DNA from: Gammaproteobacteria bacterium
Lineage (GTDB): Bacteria > Pseudomonadota > Gammaproteobacteria > Magnimaribacterales > AG-339-G14
Reading direction: 5' to 3'
Length of the DNA: 64,000 bases
NCBI GenBank assembly: GCA_019652555.1
Contig: BPAJ01000001.1
Span: 398,762-462,761, forward strand
Made by a program: the position numbers and the translations under genes. Below the pieces are notes generated by a model that worked only from the letters and a program-made list of their open reading frames with translations, had not been told where the DNA came from and did no database searches. Below are positions 43,616 through 55,589 of this stretch, in pieces (position 1 is the first letter of the stretch; every line of letters begins with the position of its first letter).

Positions 43616-43667
43616 CTCTAAGATATAAGCGCAATTTTAAAGACTTAAACATTTCAATTGAGTTTTT

Positions 43668-43682
43668 AGAAGATATTCTTCT
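43668..43682. repeat. small inverted repeat AGAAGA-TAT-TCTTCT between nqrA and nqrB
   Basis: 6-bp perfect arms in the only sizeable gap of the nqr operon. Confidence 0.6.
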
Positions 43683-43693
43683 ATATTATGCTT

Positions 43694-45037
43694 TTATCCA
43701 TCCTTCTCAATTTTTTCCAAGATGTTCCTTAAAATCAAGCCATAATCATATTTACTTGGACAACTATATGTGCACAAAGCTAAATCTTCCTCATCCAACT
43801 CCAATACTCCTAGAGTTTGAGCTAATTCGGTATCTTCAGTAACAATTGCTTTCAATAATTGGGTGATCATTAAATTCATTGGAAAAATTTCCTCATAAAC
43901 ACCTACCGGAACAATAGCTCTAAAGCCACCATTAATTGCTGAAGTAAGATTATATTTATAATTCTTAAATATTGAGGTTAAAAACATTCTTAAAGAAGAA
44001 TGTTTTCTAATTTCTGGTCTTAACCAGTTTAAAAATTCTCGATCGTCTTTATTTACTTCTCTAATGACCGAAATTTGATTGGAAAAGTTAGAAAGATAAG
44101 CTTTAGGTCCTTCGCAAATATGTCCACATAAGACAGAACCAGAAATTATTCTATTTTCTCCTTCTAAGAGTTTTCCTGCAGTTAACTCCTCCACACAAGC
44201 GCCATAATTAGTCATAACAATTTCTGGATCAAACACTTGAGGTCCAGAAATAGATATGTATTTTTCATTAGAAAGATAGCCACTAATTAATGTTTTTCCA
44301 ATTTTTATTATTTCTTGGTAACCAATTGTCCAAATCTGATTTGTTAAAGATGCTGGAGAAATCTTATGTATCTGAGTGCCGACGAGTCCTATGGGATGAG
44401 GCCCATTGAATTTATGATAGTTAATATTATGAGAGCTAAACAATTCTAAATCATCATTGGATATACCAAGATGAACTCCATCGTTAGGTAAATAAGAGAT
44501 TAATTCCAGTCCTTTGTTGAAGGCTTCAAGATTATCTTCAATTATAATTTTAGGCTCAAAAGAAAGAGGATTTGAATCAATCAATGAAATAAATATTTTG
44601 TTGGGCAAAGAACCAACCATAGGAACTTTTGAAAACGGCCTCGTTCTAAAAAGACCCAACAATCCATAATCATTTAAAAAATTTAAAACTTGATCGCTAG
44701 ACTTTTCAAAAGTTGTATCCACTTCGAATGAGTTTTCATCATCATTTTTTTCGATCACCATAGACAAAAAAGATCTTCTGTCTCCTCTATTTATCTCAAT
44801 AATTTTTCCATTAATTGGAGACAAATGAGAATATCCAGGATTTTTCTTATCTTCGAAGAGTTTTTCTCCCTGCTTAACTTCTTGTCCTTCAGCTACAAAC
44901 ATTGTTGGTCTAATTCCGTGAAAATCAGTACCAAGAAGAGCAACTCTTGAGGTTAAATTTTTCTCATTTGGTAGGTCTTGATTGGTGATTTCTCCCTCAA
45001 GAGATAAGTCCAATCCCTTTGTTAAATTAAATTCCAT
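43694..45037 (-). CDS. nqrA: Na+-NQR subunit A
   Basis: LTKGLDLSLEGE...VALLGTDFHGIRPTMFVAEGQEVKQGEKLFEDKKNPG; LRTRPFSKVP; GRVISGSVL-type ENRIISGSVLCG. Confidence 0.96.
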   Translation of the reverse strand: MEFNLTKGLDLSLEGEITNQDLPNEKNLTSRVALLGTDFHGIRPTMFVAEGQEVKQGEKLFEDKKNPGYSHLSPINGKIIEINRGDRRSFLSMVIEKNDDENSFEVDTTFEKSSDQVLNFLNDYGLLGLFRTRPFSKVPMVGSLPNKIFISLIDSNPLSFEPKIIIEDNLEAFNKGLELISYLPNDGVHLGISNDDLELFSSHNINYHKFNGPHPIGLVGTQIHKISPASLTNQIWTIGYQEIIKIGKTLISGYLSNEKYISISGPQVFDPEIVMTNYGACVEELTAGKLLEGENRIISGSVLCGHICEGPKAYLSNFSNQISVIREVNKDDREFLNWLRPEIRKHSSLRMFLTSIFKNYKYNLTSAINGGFRAIVPVGVYEEIFPMNLMITQLLKAIVTEDTELAQTLGVLELDEEDLALCTYSCPSKYDYGLILRNILEKIEKDG

Positions 45038-45038
45038 C

Positions 45039-46521
45039 TTATAAAAATAAAGGTAATCTTAGATACTTTATTCCAGCCATTTTCTTTAGAACTCTCAATA
45101 ATTGAACGCAGTACCCCAGTTCATTGTCATACCAAGCATAAATAACAATATTTTTTTTATTGCATATAGATGCTTGCGAATCCACAACACATCCAAATCT
45201 ATTCCCGATTATGTCTGAAGAGACTATTTCAGGTGAATTTGTATAATCTATTTGGTCTTTGTAAATACTATGAAAAGCGGTTTTTCTTAGAAAGTCGTTA
45301 AGTTCATCAAGATTCGTCTCTTTTTCAAGATAAAGATTTAAAATTGCCATGGATACGTTTGGTGTTGGTACTCTTATTGCATTTGCTGATAATCTTCCTT
45401 TTAATTCCGGAAGCACCTGTGATACAGCATTTGCTGCTCCAGTTTCTGTTAAAACCATATTCAGTGCTGCACTCCTTCCTCTTCTGGCCTTGTCATGATA
45501 GTTGTCAATTAAATTTTGATCATTTGTGTAAGAATGAACTGTTTCCACATGACCATTATCTATTCCATACTCTTCTGATATTGCCTTCAAAAGAGGAACA
45601 ATTGCATTTGTAGTACAGGACGCTGCTCCTAAGATTTTATCTTTTTCAAGGATATCTTTGTGATTCACCCCATAAACTATATTTTTTAGACCGCCCTTTG
45701 TAGGCGCTGTAAGCAAGACTTTAGAGATCCCTTTGGATTCTAAGTGTCTTGATAGGCCTGATTCATCTCTATAAACACCCGTATTATCTATTAGAATTGC
45801 GTTATTAATATTATGTTTTGAATAGTCGATATCACTAGGGTTATCAGCATAAATAAATTTAACCGGATTACCATTCATCACTAGAGTGTCTGATTCTTCT
45901 TCTACTCTGATTGTTCCTTTGAATGGTCCATGAACAGAATCCCTTCTCATTAGTTCAGCTCTTTTAAAAAGATCTTCTGTTTTTGACTTTCTAACAACAA
46001 CTGCTTTAAGCGAAAAAGTTTCTCCCGCACCGGTGTCCTCTAGAATTAATCTGGTAATAAGTCTTCCAATCCTCCCAAATCCAAAAAGTACCACATCTTG
46101 CGGTTTTTCAAGGACTGGAACATGATTGCCAATTGCCTTTTCAGCCTGATCGCGGACAAATTCATCGATATTTTGCCCATGATCATCAAACATAAAGGCT
46201 GCTGCAAGAATCCCGATATCGATCTGAGCTGGACCCAAATCAAGTTTTTCTAGGCTAGCTAATATCATCGAAGTTTCATATTCACTGAGTTCATTAGCCT
46301 CAACTTCCCTTACCGTCCTGTGAGCCTGCATGATTTCTATCACTGAAAGAGATATCAATGGTGTTCCATACAACAGTATTCGGACATTTTTCTCTATGGA
46401 ATTTTCCGATGATGGGTATCATCGATTCAACAACGACTGTCTTTCGATCAGTTCTCTAGATAATTATCCGGTTTTCTCTATTCCTCTTATCAGGATTAGA
46501 GTCAGATTTTATTGCTGTCAT
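45039..46521 (-). CDS. gap: glyceraldehyde-3-phosphate dehydrogenase, long form with N-terminal extension; frameshifted N-terminus
   Basis: VVLFGFGRIGRLITRLILE; GAASCTTNAIVPLLKAI; HSYTNDQNLIDNYHDKARRGRSAALNM; WYDNELGYCVQLLRVL; upstream MTAIKSDSNPDKRN...ESMIPIIGKFHRE readable in shifted frames. Confidence 0.93.
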
Positions 46522-47640
46522 TTATTACAAAGCAGAATATCTTTTAAGTGATAATCAGTATTTCCAAAAATTGCTCTTATCGTTGTAAGACGCTTAAAGT
46601 AGTGACCAATGTTTGTTTCATCGGTTACACCCATTCCACCGTGTAGTTGTACAGACTCTTCACCGACGTGCTTTGCAGCTATACCTACTTGATATTTTAA
46701 AGCTGAGACTGCTTTTTGAATCATCCGACTTATCGGTGAGCTTTGCAGCGCACATCAAAAGTAAAGATTTTGTTTGTTCGTATGCCATGAAGGTATCAAC
46801 CATTCTATGTTGTAAAGCCTGAAACGAGCTCAATGTTTCGCCGAATTGTTCTCTGGTCTTAGTGTATTCAAGAGTTATCTCATTCATTTTTCCATAATAC
46901 CTACTGCTTCTGCAGATATAGCTAAGGTCGCTAGATCAATTACTTCTTCAAGAGCAGTAAAGGCTTCACCTTCTTTCCTAATAAGGAAGATGCCGGGACA
47001 GAAACATTTTCAAGCGTTACTTCTGATGCTTTAGACCCGTCAACATTGGAATAGTTTCTTAAAGACACTCCTTTCAAAGTTGGATCAACTATGAACAAGG
47101 TAAGACCTTTTCATCTAGTTGGTTACCTGAAGTTCTTGTAACAATGATCATGTTATTGGATGAAGGACCGTTCATGACAACTGCTTTATATCCATCGATG
47201 GTATAACTATCTCCTTCTTTTTTGCGACGGTAATTACATCGTTTAGATCAAACCTACTTTGTGGCTCTGAAAAAGCGACAGACATTTGGATTTCACCCGA
47301 AATGATTTTTGGTAGAAGCTCCTTTTTTGGTCTTCAGAGCCTAATCTGCTTATCAATCCACCGCTAAAACAACATTTGGGATATAAGGCTCAACCACCAA
47401 ACCTCTTCCTAAAGATTCCATTATGACCATTAAATCAATCGGACCGCCATTAAAACCTCCATCTGATTCAGAAAAAGGCATTCCCAACCATCCTAGATCA
47501 GCAAATGTTTTCCAAAAGTCTGAGCTATAACCCAAATCGGTTTTAATGTTTTTTGTCAATGTCAAAAGATAGTCTTTATCTACAAAAGTAGTAATACTAT
47601 CTTTCAGTAATTGTTGTTCTTCAGAAAGAAGAGAGTCCAT
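46518..47640 (-). CDS. acyl-CoA dehydrogenase family protein, several frameshifts
   Basis: N-terminal ORF 47353..47640 (LLSEEQQLLKDSITTFVDKDYL...FWKTFADLGWLGMPFSESDGGFNGGPIDLMVIMESLGRGLVVEPY) and C-terminal ORFs (TREQFGETLSSFQALQHRMVD; VGEESVQLHGGMGVTDETNIGHYFKRL). Confidence 0.9.
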
Positions 47641-48832
47641 TTAGATACCCAAGACAGCTTTAGCAATAACATTTCTTTGAATTTCATTACTACCACCGTA
47701 GATAGAAACTTTTCTTAGTTTAAGTAATGAGGCATCACATTAGCAGCAAAATCAGGACCAATTCTTCCTTCGTTAGAGATCAAATCGTCTTCTGACATAA
47801 AAGGATGGGCATAATATCCTAAGGCCTCTACAAATAAATCAGATAAACCTTGTTGCAAATCGGTACCCTTTATTTTAAGAATAGAAGATTCAGGTCCAGG
47901 GTGACCGCCTTTTGACATTGCTGCCAAAGTTCTCAGCTCACTATATTCAGCAGCCAATAAATCGATTTCAAGTTTGTTTAATTTATCCATGAACAAATCA
48001 TCATCTTTTAAAAAACCTTCACCTAAAGGCAGTTCAGAAGTAATTTCTCTTAATCTTCTTATTTCTCTCTTAAGAGCAGGTATACCTCAATTCCAGTCCT
48101 TTCGTGAGCCAAGAGAAATTTAGCAATATTCCATCCAGCGCCCTCTTCACCGATGAGATTCTCAGCCGGTACTTTCACATTATCCAAGTAAACCATGTTA
48201 ACTTCATGAGAACCATCAATAGTGATTATAGGCTTAACCTCAACTCCTGGAGTATTCATATCTATCAAAAGAAAGCTAATACCCTGTTGCTTGATATCAG
48301 TAGTTTCAGTTCTGACTAAACAGAATATCCAATCAGCATGTTGAGCCATAGTAGTCCAGGTTTTTGTTCCATTGACAATGTAATGGTCACCATCTTTAAC
48401 AGCTTTAGTTTTTAGTGAAGCTAAATCAGAACCAGAACCAGGTTCTGAATAACCTTGGCACCACCAAACATCATTATTTATGATACCTGGTAAAAATCTA
48501 TCTTTTTGCTCCTGAGTTCCAAAAGTATATATAACAGGTCCGCACATACTTACCCCAAAAGGGACTAGTGTTGGCGTATTGGCATCAGCTAATTCATTTT
48601 GAAAGATATGCTTTTGGGTCACTGACCAGCCTGTACCACCATATTCTTCTGGCCAATTGATAGCAAACCAACCTTTCTTACTTAAAATTCTTTGCCAAGT
48701 AAGGATATCGTCCTTTGAAACAGGAATTCCGTTATCCATTTTATTTTTAATATCAGCAGGATAGTTATCTGCAATAAATGATCTTACTTCGTCCTGAAAC
48801 TTAAGATCTTCTTCTGAAAAAGATAAATTCAT
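47641..48832 (-). CDS. acyl-CoA dehydrogenase family protein, frameshifts near 48000-48070 and 47715
   Basis: MNLSFSEEDLKFQDEVRSFIADNYP; QGYSEPGSGSDLASLKTKAVKDGDHYIVNGTKTWTTMAQHADWIFCLVRT; GAGWNIAKFLLAHERTGI. Confidence 0.92.
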
Positions 48833-48913
48833 TTAAAACCTCTTTATAGTCTTATTTCTAGAAGTCAGTATTATACACAAACATTTATCTGTTAATACGA
48901 AGTAAAAATCATT

Positions 48914-51845
48914 ATGGAAATAACATTTGGTTATCAAAAGAACTTAGTTATATGTAGTAATTCTGATTTATTAAGTAATACTTGGTCAGCATCTCAGAAT
49001 AAAGATAAGGTTTTATTGCCCGATTTAGAGGTATTACCATACGATAATTTTTCTCCCCACCCTGAGACATCGTCAAAAAGACTCATTGCGCTTAGAAATA
49101 TTTTGAAGAAGGACTCTTTAACTGTTTTTTCTACAGTACCAGCTTTATTTCAGCCATTTTTTGATAAGGCAAATGTCAATAATCTTTTTTTTGAATTCAA
49201 AGAAAAGCAAAAATTAGATAGAGATAAACTTATTATGAATTTAGCTGAAAATGGTTACGAACCCTTTGATTTAGTAATAAAACCTTCTAGTTATGCTTTA
49301 AGGGGCTCTGTAGTAGATATTTTTCCATCTAATAGTAACTTTCCAATCAGGATTGATCTAGATGATGATCTAATTTCAAGCATTTCTATTTTCGATCCTG
49401 ATAGTCAGAGAACATTGAGAAAAATTAATTCCTTTGTTGTAAGGCCCTCAAAAGGCTTTGTTTTAAATGATAGTTCTATAAAAATTTTCAAAAAAATTGG
49501 CGTTCCAAGTTTAACGTAGATGGAGAAATATTAGATGACGTAATAAAGGGTAGATTTTTTTCAGGAATAGAGTTTTATTCATCTCTTTTTTATGAAGAAA
49601 AGCCTTCTCTAGTTGATTATATGAAAGACTTTAACTTTTTAGTGTGGGCGACGTTTTAGCTGAATCTAAAAACTATTGGAATTTGATTAACAATAGGTAT
49701 GAAGAATTCATCAGCGATTTAAATAGACCCGTTTTACTTCCTGATGAAATTTTTAACTCTTTACAAGATGTAACCAAATTAATAGATGAATCTGAAAAGA
49801 TAGAAATTTCTGAAGAGATCTCAGATAAAATTATTGATCCAATTTTTAAAGATTCTTCAGATCAACCCCAAAAATTGGAAAAAGACTTTGATTCGCTACT
49901 CAATTTTAAAAAGGATGAACTTGTCGTTCATGCAAATCATGGCATTGGTAAATTTTTAGGATTAAAAAATTTGAATCGAACTGAATGTTTTCTTATTGAG
50001 TACCAAAATAATGATTTGATCTATGTTCCAGTAAATGATTTATCTCAAATAACTCCCTACATAGGGGTAAAGGATATCCCTTTGGATTCTTTAAATAAGA
50101 AAAAGTGGAGTGAAAAATCAAAAAAATCAAAAATCAAGGCTTTTGATATTGCTTCAGAAATTCTTGAAGCAGAAGCTAAAAGAAGTCTAGAAGAATCTTC
50201 TGAAATTTCTTTCGATCTAGATGAATATAAAAAGTTTTGTGATGGGTTTAACTTTTCCGAAACACCTGATCAGGAGAGAGCTATTAAAGAGGTCATTTCT
50301 GATTTGATATCTAAAAAACCTCAAGATAGATTAATTTGTGGCGAAGTAGGTTTTGGAAAAACTGAAGTAGCGCTTAGGGCATCATTCATTGTTGCGCAAA
50401 GTAACTATCAAGTATGCATACTAGCGCCAACAACAGTTCTTGCTAAGCAGCATTTCGAAGTCTTTAAAGATAGGTTTGCTGACTTTCCTCACAATGTTTG
50501 TCTCCTAACTAGAGAACAAACAAATACTGAAAAAGAGGAAATTTACAACAGGATTAATGATAATTCATATTCAATAATCATTGGTACTCATGCTCTTTTT
50601 AATAAAGAAATATCATTTAAGAATTTAAACCTTTTGATAATTGATGAAGAGCATAAATTTGGTGTTAGACAAAAAGAACTGATTAGGTCTTTAAAGAAAG
50701 GAATCAATGTTATTTCTTTATCTGCAACACCAATACCTAGAACATTAAATCTTTCTTTATCAAAAGTTAGAGATATTTCTTTGATTACAACTCCGCCTAT
50801 TGGCAGAAAAAGCGTCAAGACAATAGTATCTAGATATTCTCAAAGTCTTGTATTTGAGGCAATTCAAAGGGAATTTTATAGAGATGGTCAAGTATTTTAT
50901 CTATTAAATAATGTTAGTCAGCTAGAGGAAAAGAAAAATGAACTTGCTGAGAGATTTCCGAATAAGTCTATTGATTTTGCTCATGGTCAACTAAGACCAA
51001 AAGAACTTGGCTCAATTATGCAAAAATTTATCAAAAAAGATATTGATTTGCTCGTTTGCACAACAATAATTGAAAGTGGCATTGATATAGAAAATGCAAA
51101 CACATTGATAGTAGAAAATTCAGAAAATTATGGCTTATCCCAGTTACATCAAATACGCGGAAGAGTGGGAAGATCCAAAAGAGAAGCATTTGCATATTTT
51201 CTGTTAAATGAAACCAAAAAGCTAAAAAATAAAGCATTAGAAAGAATTGAGGCATTGCAAGAAAATGAATCACTTTTATCGGGTTTTAGCTTAGCTATGA
51301 GAGATTTAGAAATTAGAGGAGCAGGAGAATTACTAGGAGAAAAACAAAGTGGAGCTATAGATGTCGTAGGTTTAACTCTTTTTTCAAAAATGATTGAAGG
51401 TGCAATAAAAGTTTTAAGTGGAGAAAAAATTATTGAACAATCTGACATCAATATTGATATTGGGATTTATGGTTTTATTCCCGAGGAAGTTATTCCTCAA
51501 GCTGAATTAAGACTGAGTATCTACAAAGAAATTTCATCAATCAAAGAAAATAAAGATCTTGATCAAAATAAAAAAGACTTCATCGATAGATTTGGCGATG
51601 TAAATCAAGAAATAATAAATCTTTATGAATTATCTAAGCTAAAAAATATAGCAAGGAAATTAAATATCTTAGAAATTAAGTTCCGAAATGAAAACTTTTC
51701 TTTAAAGTTAGCAGAAAATTCAAAATTGCTTCCTAGCTCATCAAAAGTAAAAGAAATTAAATTAAGCGCTAAAGAAATTAAAAGTGATCGTCTTACCTTT
51801 ATAATGGCAAAATTAGAGAGTTTTCTCGATAAAGATGAAATTTAA
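48914..51845 (+). CDS. mfd: transcription-repair coupling factor Mfd, frameshift 49510-49650
   Basis: LPYDNFSPHPETSSKRLIALRNIL...; DRLICGEVGFGKTEVALRASFIVAQ; IIDEEHKFGVRQKE; LSATPIPRTLNLSLSKVRDISLITTPP; HQIRGRVGRSKREAFAYFL. Confidence 0.97.
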
Positions 51846-52674
51846 AGCGACATTAATAGCCTTTCTTTTTTCAATAAATCTATTATCTGAAGATCAACTT
51901 TACGTAGTTGATTTGATATTAATTAAGTATCTTCCAGAATTCGAAACAAATGAAATCTTTACAAAACCTATTGTAAATTTTCCTGACAATATGACTTTTC
52001 TTAGAGATTTTCCGTATCCTGAGTTGGAAATTAATTCTGTTCCATTTGATCTTGATTATCAATTTAAAGACTTATTCATGTCTATAAAACTTGATGATGA
52101 TAGTGAGGATTTTTCAATTGACTGAAATGAAAATGAAACTGAAACTGAAAGTGATATTTATACACCAACATTGAAATTGAAAAGATCAATTTTTGAGATT
52201 GACTCTGCAAGAAAATTTTCTTTGGGTGCGGAAGTTTCAAAAATTGCAAAAAGTAGAGACTTTAGAGTCATCTCAACAAAATCTTGGTTTCAAAATATTA
52301 AAACGTTAAATGGCGCTGAATTGGTTTTTATTGATAGTGGATTTTTTAAAGGTTCAAGAATATTTGGGTTTATACAGCTATATAAAGAACGTTTTTTACA
52401 CTTCAATTCACAATTATATTTTTCAGAATTAGATCCGCTAATAGAACAAAATCCTAAATTTATTTCTGGAAAAAATATTTTTGAAGATGAAATTATTATT
52501 GATTTATTTATGGAAAAAAACCAAAAAATTCTCTACGAAGTAAAACATTCAAAAAAATTCAGAAGTGGAGAAATTCACTATATAGATCATCCAAAATTCG
52601 GAATGTTAGTAAAGCTCACTAAAGCTCAGAAAGAATTTTCTTCTGCTGATAGTGCTGTAATAGAAGATCAATAA
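51835..52674 (+). CDS. csiV: CsiV-like peptidoglycan-binding / outer-membrane-associated protein, interrupted by in-frame TGA at 52123-52125
   Basis: ORFs 51835..52125 and 52171..52674 in the same frame; C-terminal KKFRSGEIHYIDHPKFGMLVKL resembles CsiV; located immediately after mfd as in Vibrio. Confidence 0.75.
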
Positions 52675-54034
52675 TCTTTAATTTTTCGTTTTCTTTATTC
52701 TCTTCAGCCTCAATTCTTAATGAATTTGTTCTGGATATTGCTTTCTCTAATGTTATTTTCCATGGGCCATTAGTTAATAATCTTTCTTTTATGAACTCAT
52801 GAAAGTTATCTTTTTCTTTATTAGATGAGAATTCAGGTTTCAAATAATTAATCAATCTTTGAGAAAGTTCTCTATATCTTTCATCTTCAAATCCACTTAA
52901 AAGTTTTGCCTTTTCAGCCCAAGTAGAAATCTCAAATCTTTCCATCCAGAGCTTATCGCTATTTGAAGGGAACCGCTCATAAACTTTTTGTTCTAAATAT
53001 TTATTTGGAGGATACTCTCTTTGATTAATGGTCATTACTTCACAAACTCTATTTTGAAATTCAAGATTCTCTGATACTTGCTTAGCTCTGGATTCAAGCA
53101 ATTCAAAAGGCGAATCTAAAAAATTGTTAATATTTTTAATTCTGTCGACAGGCATTATGGGGACACTTTTATTGACTGATATTTTTTTAAGACCTCCTCC
53201 AGCTCCAAATTGTTCTGATAATTCATAATCTGTCATTTCGAACATTTTCTTTGGATCAAAATATAAATCTATTAAAGCTACTTGATTTGTATGGTTGGGA
53301 TTTTGCCCACAAGCTATTACAGGATATATATATTTTTTCTTACGATAGATTTCTCCTAAAATAGAGAAAGGCTTAGTCTTTGTTAGCTCTATATTTCCAT
53401 TTTTTGAAGAACCCTTTATCGCAGCTTTTAAAGCTTCTGGTGCTGAAGCTTTAATTTTTTTCATTAAGTTAACCATCAGCATACAATCAACAATTGCATC
53501 ATGTGCATTTTCTATAGAAATATTATTTTCTTTAGCTAAATCGGTTAATTTCAGACTTATATTTTCATCCTCATCTTCCGGTATTTTTATTTCTGCAGGA
53601 TAAAAATTTCCAATAAGTTGAAAAAGACTCATAAGATCTAATCGCTTATTTCCGTTTGTGTTAGTTATATAAGGATCAAAAAGATTCCAATAAAACTGTC
53701 TCCTTACAAGTTCCTCATCAAATTTGTGACCATTGTAGGTAACGAATATCAAGTTTTTATCCTTTCCCCAAGAAAGCCATTTTTCTCTTAATGATTTCAT
53801 CATTTCAAAATGGGAAACACCCTCATCAAGACAATCTGTTTGCCTGTGTACCAAAAAAGCATCTGGAGAAGGCACAATCCAAGGAAGGACTTTTGAGCTT
53901 AAATTAAGCTCTTCTAGAATATTAAAATTATTATCGGTAAGAACACAACCTACTTGAATGATTTGTGAAAAATTTATATCGAGCCCAGTAGTTTCTGTAT
54001 CATAAAAAACAAAGAAATCTTCTGTAAAACTCAT
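52619..54034 (-). CDS. sbcB: exodeoxyribonuclease I
   Basis: FFVFYDTETTGLDINFSQIIQVGCVLTD; TYNGHKFDEELVRRQFYWNLFDPYITN; NAHDAIVDCMLMVNLM; CGQNPNHTNQVALIDL. Confidence 0.95.
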   Translation of the reverse strand: MSFTEDFFVFYDTETTGLDINFSQIIQVGCVLTDNNFNILEELNLSSKVLPWIVPSPDAFLVHRQTDCLDEGVSHFEMMKSLREKWLSWGKDKNLIFVTYNGHKFDEELVRRQFYWNLFDPYITNTNGNKRLDLMSLFQLIGNFYPAEIKIPEDEDENISLKLTDLAKENNISIENAHDAIVDCMLMVNLMKKIKASAPEALKAAIKGSSKNGNIELTKTKPFSILGEIYRKKKYIYPVIACGQNPNHTNQVALIDLYFDPKKMFEMTDYELSEQFGAGGGLKKISVNKSVPIMPVDRIKNINNFLDSPFELLESRAKQVSENLEFQNRVCEVMTINQREYPPNKYLEQKVYERFPSNSDKLWMERFEISTWAEKAKLLSGFEDERYRELSQRLINYLKPEFSSNKEKDNFHEFIKERLLTNGPWKITLEKAISRTNSLRIEAEENKENEKLKIIDLLLQHYQQKKILSEL

Positions 54035-54071
54035 TCTTGAATTATAGAGTAACGTACGTCAAATTATGACG

Positions 54072-54656
54072 TTACTTGTAATAGGCGTTATCTTTGAAAG
54101 TATGATCTGTAGAGTCAATTATTTCGGAAAGTTCTGGAATATTCTCCTTCAAAGTCTTTTCAACACCGTTCTTTAAAGTTAAATCAACCATTCCACATCC
54201 CTGACAGCCGCCCCCAAATCTTAAAACTGCTTTTGATGACTCTATAACTTCGACTAAGCTTACTTCACCTCCGTGAGAAGCTAGTGAGGGATTGATTTCG
54301 CTATAAAGATAATAATTTATTTTTTCTTCTATAGAGCTATCTTCTTTTAAATTAGGGATTTTTGCATTTGGGGCTCTGATGGTAAGTTGGCCGCCAAATT
54401 TATCTGGATGATAATCTACTTTGCAATCCTCTAAAAAAGGTAAACTTTCACTTTCTAAATAGATAGATATCTCGTCACAATCCATCAATATATCGTCTTC
54501 TTCTTCTTCTCCAACTTTACAATAAACAATGCAGGTTTCTGCCTTCATTGTTCCTGGATCAGAAACAAAAATTTTAATATTTGTTGGTTCTTCTTGGCTG
54601 TTTAAAAGATCTTTAAGATAAGTAACAGCGGATTCAGAAACAGTGACATTAGACAT
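54072..54656 (-). CDS. nfuA: Fe-S biogenesis protein NfuA
   Basis: [56 protein letters not shown] (CxxC Nfu domain). Confidence 0.96.
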   Translation of the reverse strand: MSNVTVSESAVTYLKDLLNSQEEPTNIKIFVSDPGTMKAETCIVYCKVGEEEEDDILMDCDEISIYLESESLPFLEDCKVDYHPDKFGGQLTIRAPNAKIPNLKEDSSIEEKINYYLYSEINPSLASHGGEVSLVEVIESSKAVLRFGGGCQGCGMVDLTLKNGVEKTLKENIPELSEIIDSTDHTFKDNAYYK

Positions 54657-54659
54657 AGA

Positions 54660-55589
54660 TTAGATCTTAGACTCCATCTCAGGAAGAGCAGTAAATAAAT
54701 CTGCAACTAGACCGTAATCAGCAACTTGGAAAATTGGTGCGTCTTCATCTTTGTTTATGGCAACAATTACTTTGCTATCTTTCATTCCTGCTAGGTGTTG
54801 AATTGCACCGGAAATACCTACTGCAATATACAAATTTGGAGCAACAATTTTTCCTGTTTGACCTACTTGATAATCATTTGGAACAAAACCAGAATCTACG
54901 GCAGCTCTCGATGCACCAATAGCTGCACCGAGCTTATCAGCAATTCCTTCAAGTAAATTGAAATTTTCTCCATTTTGCATTCCTCTTCCACCAGATATGA
55001 TCACATCTGCAGAAGTGAGTTCCGGTCTATCTGATTCGGCAAGCTCATCTTTAATGAATTGAGAAATTCCAGCGTCATTGATTTCTTCAAGTTTAACAAT
55101 TTCAGCAGAACCGGAATCTGAAGGAACTGGATCAAAAGCAGTAGTTCTTACTGTAATTACCTTCACATCGTCTGAAGAGGTTACCGTTGCAATACAATTT
55201 CCTGCATAAATAGGCCTTTGGAAAGTATCATTTGATTCAACAGAGCTTATATCAGAAATCTGTGCAACATCTAAAAACGCAGCCACTCTAGGCATGTAAT
55301 TTTTACCATTTGTCGTAGCAGGTGCAAGAATAGATGAATAATCACCACTTAAGTTTTTTATAAGTAAAGAAATATTCTCTGCAAGGAAATTCTCATACTC
55401 AGGAGAATCAACATAAAGGACTTTAGAGACACCATTTGCCTTAGCTGCCGACTCAGCAACGGTGTTACAGTTGGATCCTGCAACTAAAACATGAATTTCT
55501 TCATCAAGTTGTAAGGCAGCGCTAATTGTATTAAGAGTTGCTCCTTTTAATTCTGAATTGTCGTGTTCTGAGATAACTAATGCTGTCAT
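54660..55589 (-). CDS. etfA: electron transfer flavoprotein alpha subunit
   Basis: [85 protein letters not shown]. Confidence 0.97.
   Translation of the reverse strand: MTALVISEHDNSELKGATLNTISAALQLDEEIHVLVAGSNCNTVAESAAKANGVSKVLYVDSPEYENFLAENISLLIKNLSGDYSSILAPATTNGKNYMPRVAAFLDVAQISDISSVESNDTFQRPIYAGNCIATVTSSDDVKVITVRTTAFDPVPSDSGSAEIVKLEEINDAGISQFIKDELAESDRPELTSADVIISGGRGMQNGENFNLLEGIADKLGAAIGASRAAVDSGFVPNDYQVGQTGKIVAPNLYIAVGISGAIQHLAGMKDSKVIVAINKDEDAPIFQVADYGLVADLFTALPEMESKI

Noticed and set aside
52123-52125. In-frame TGA as selenocysteine or programmed readthrough in csiV
   Set aside because: CsiV is not a known selenoprotein, the site lies in an acidic low-complexity linker, and I see no obvious SECIS-like hairpin; error or nonsense is simpler.
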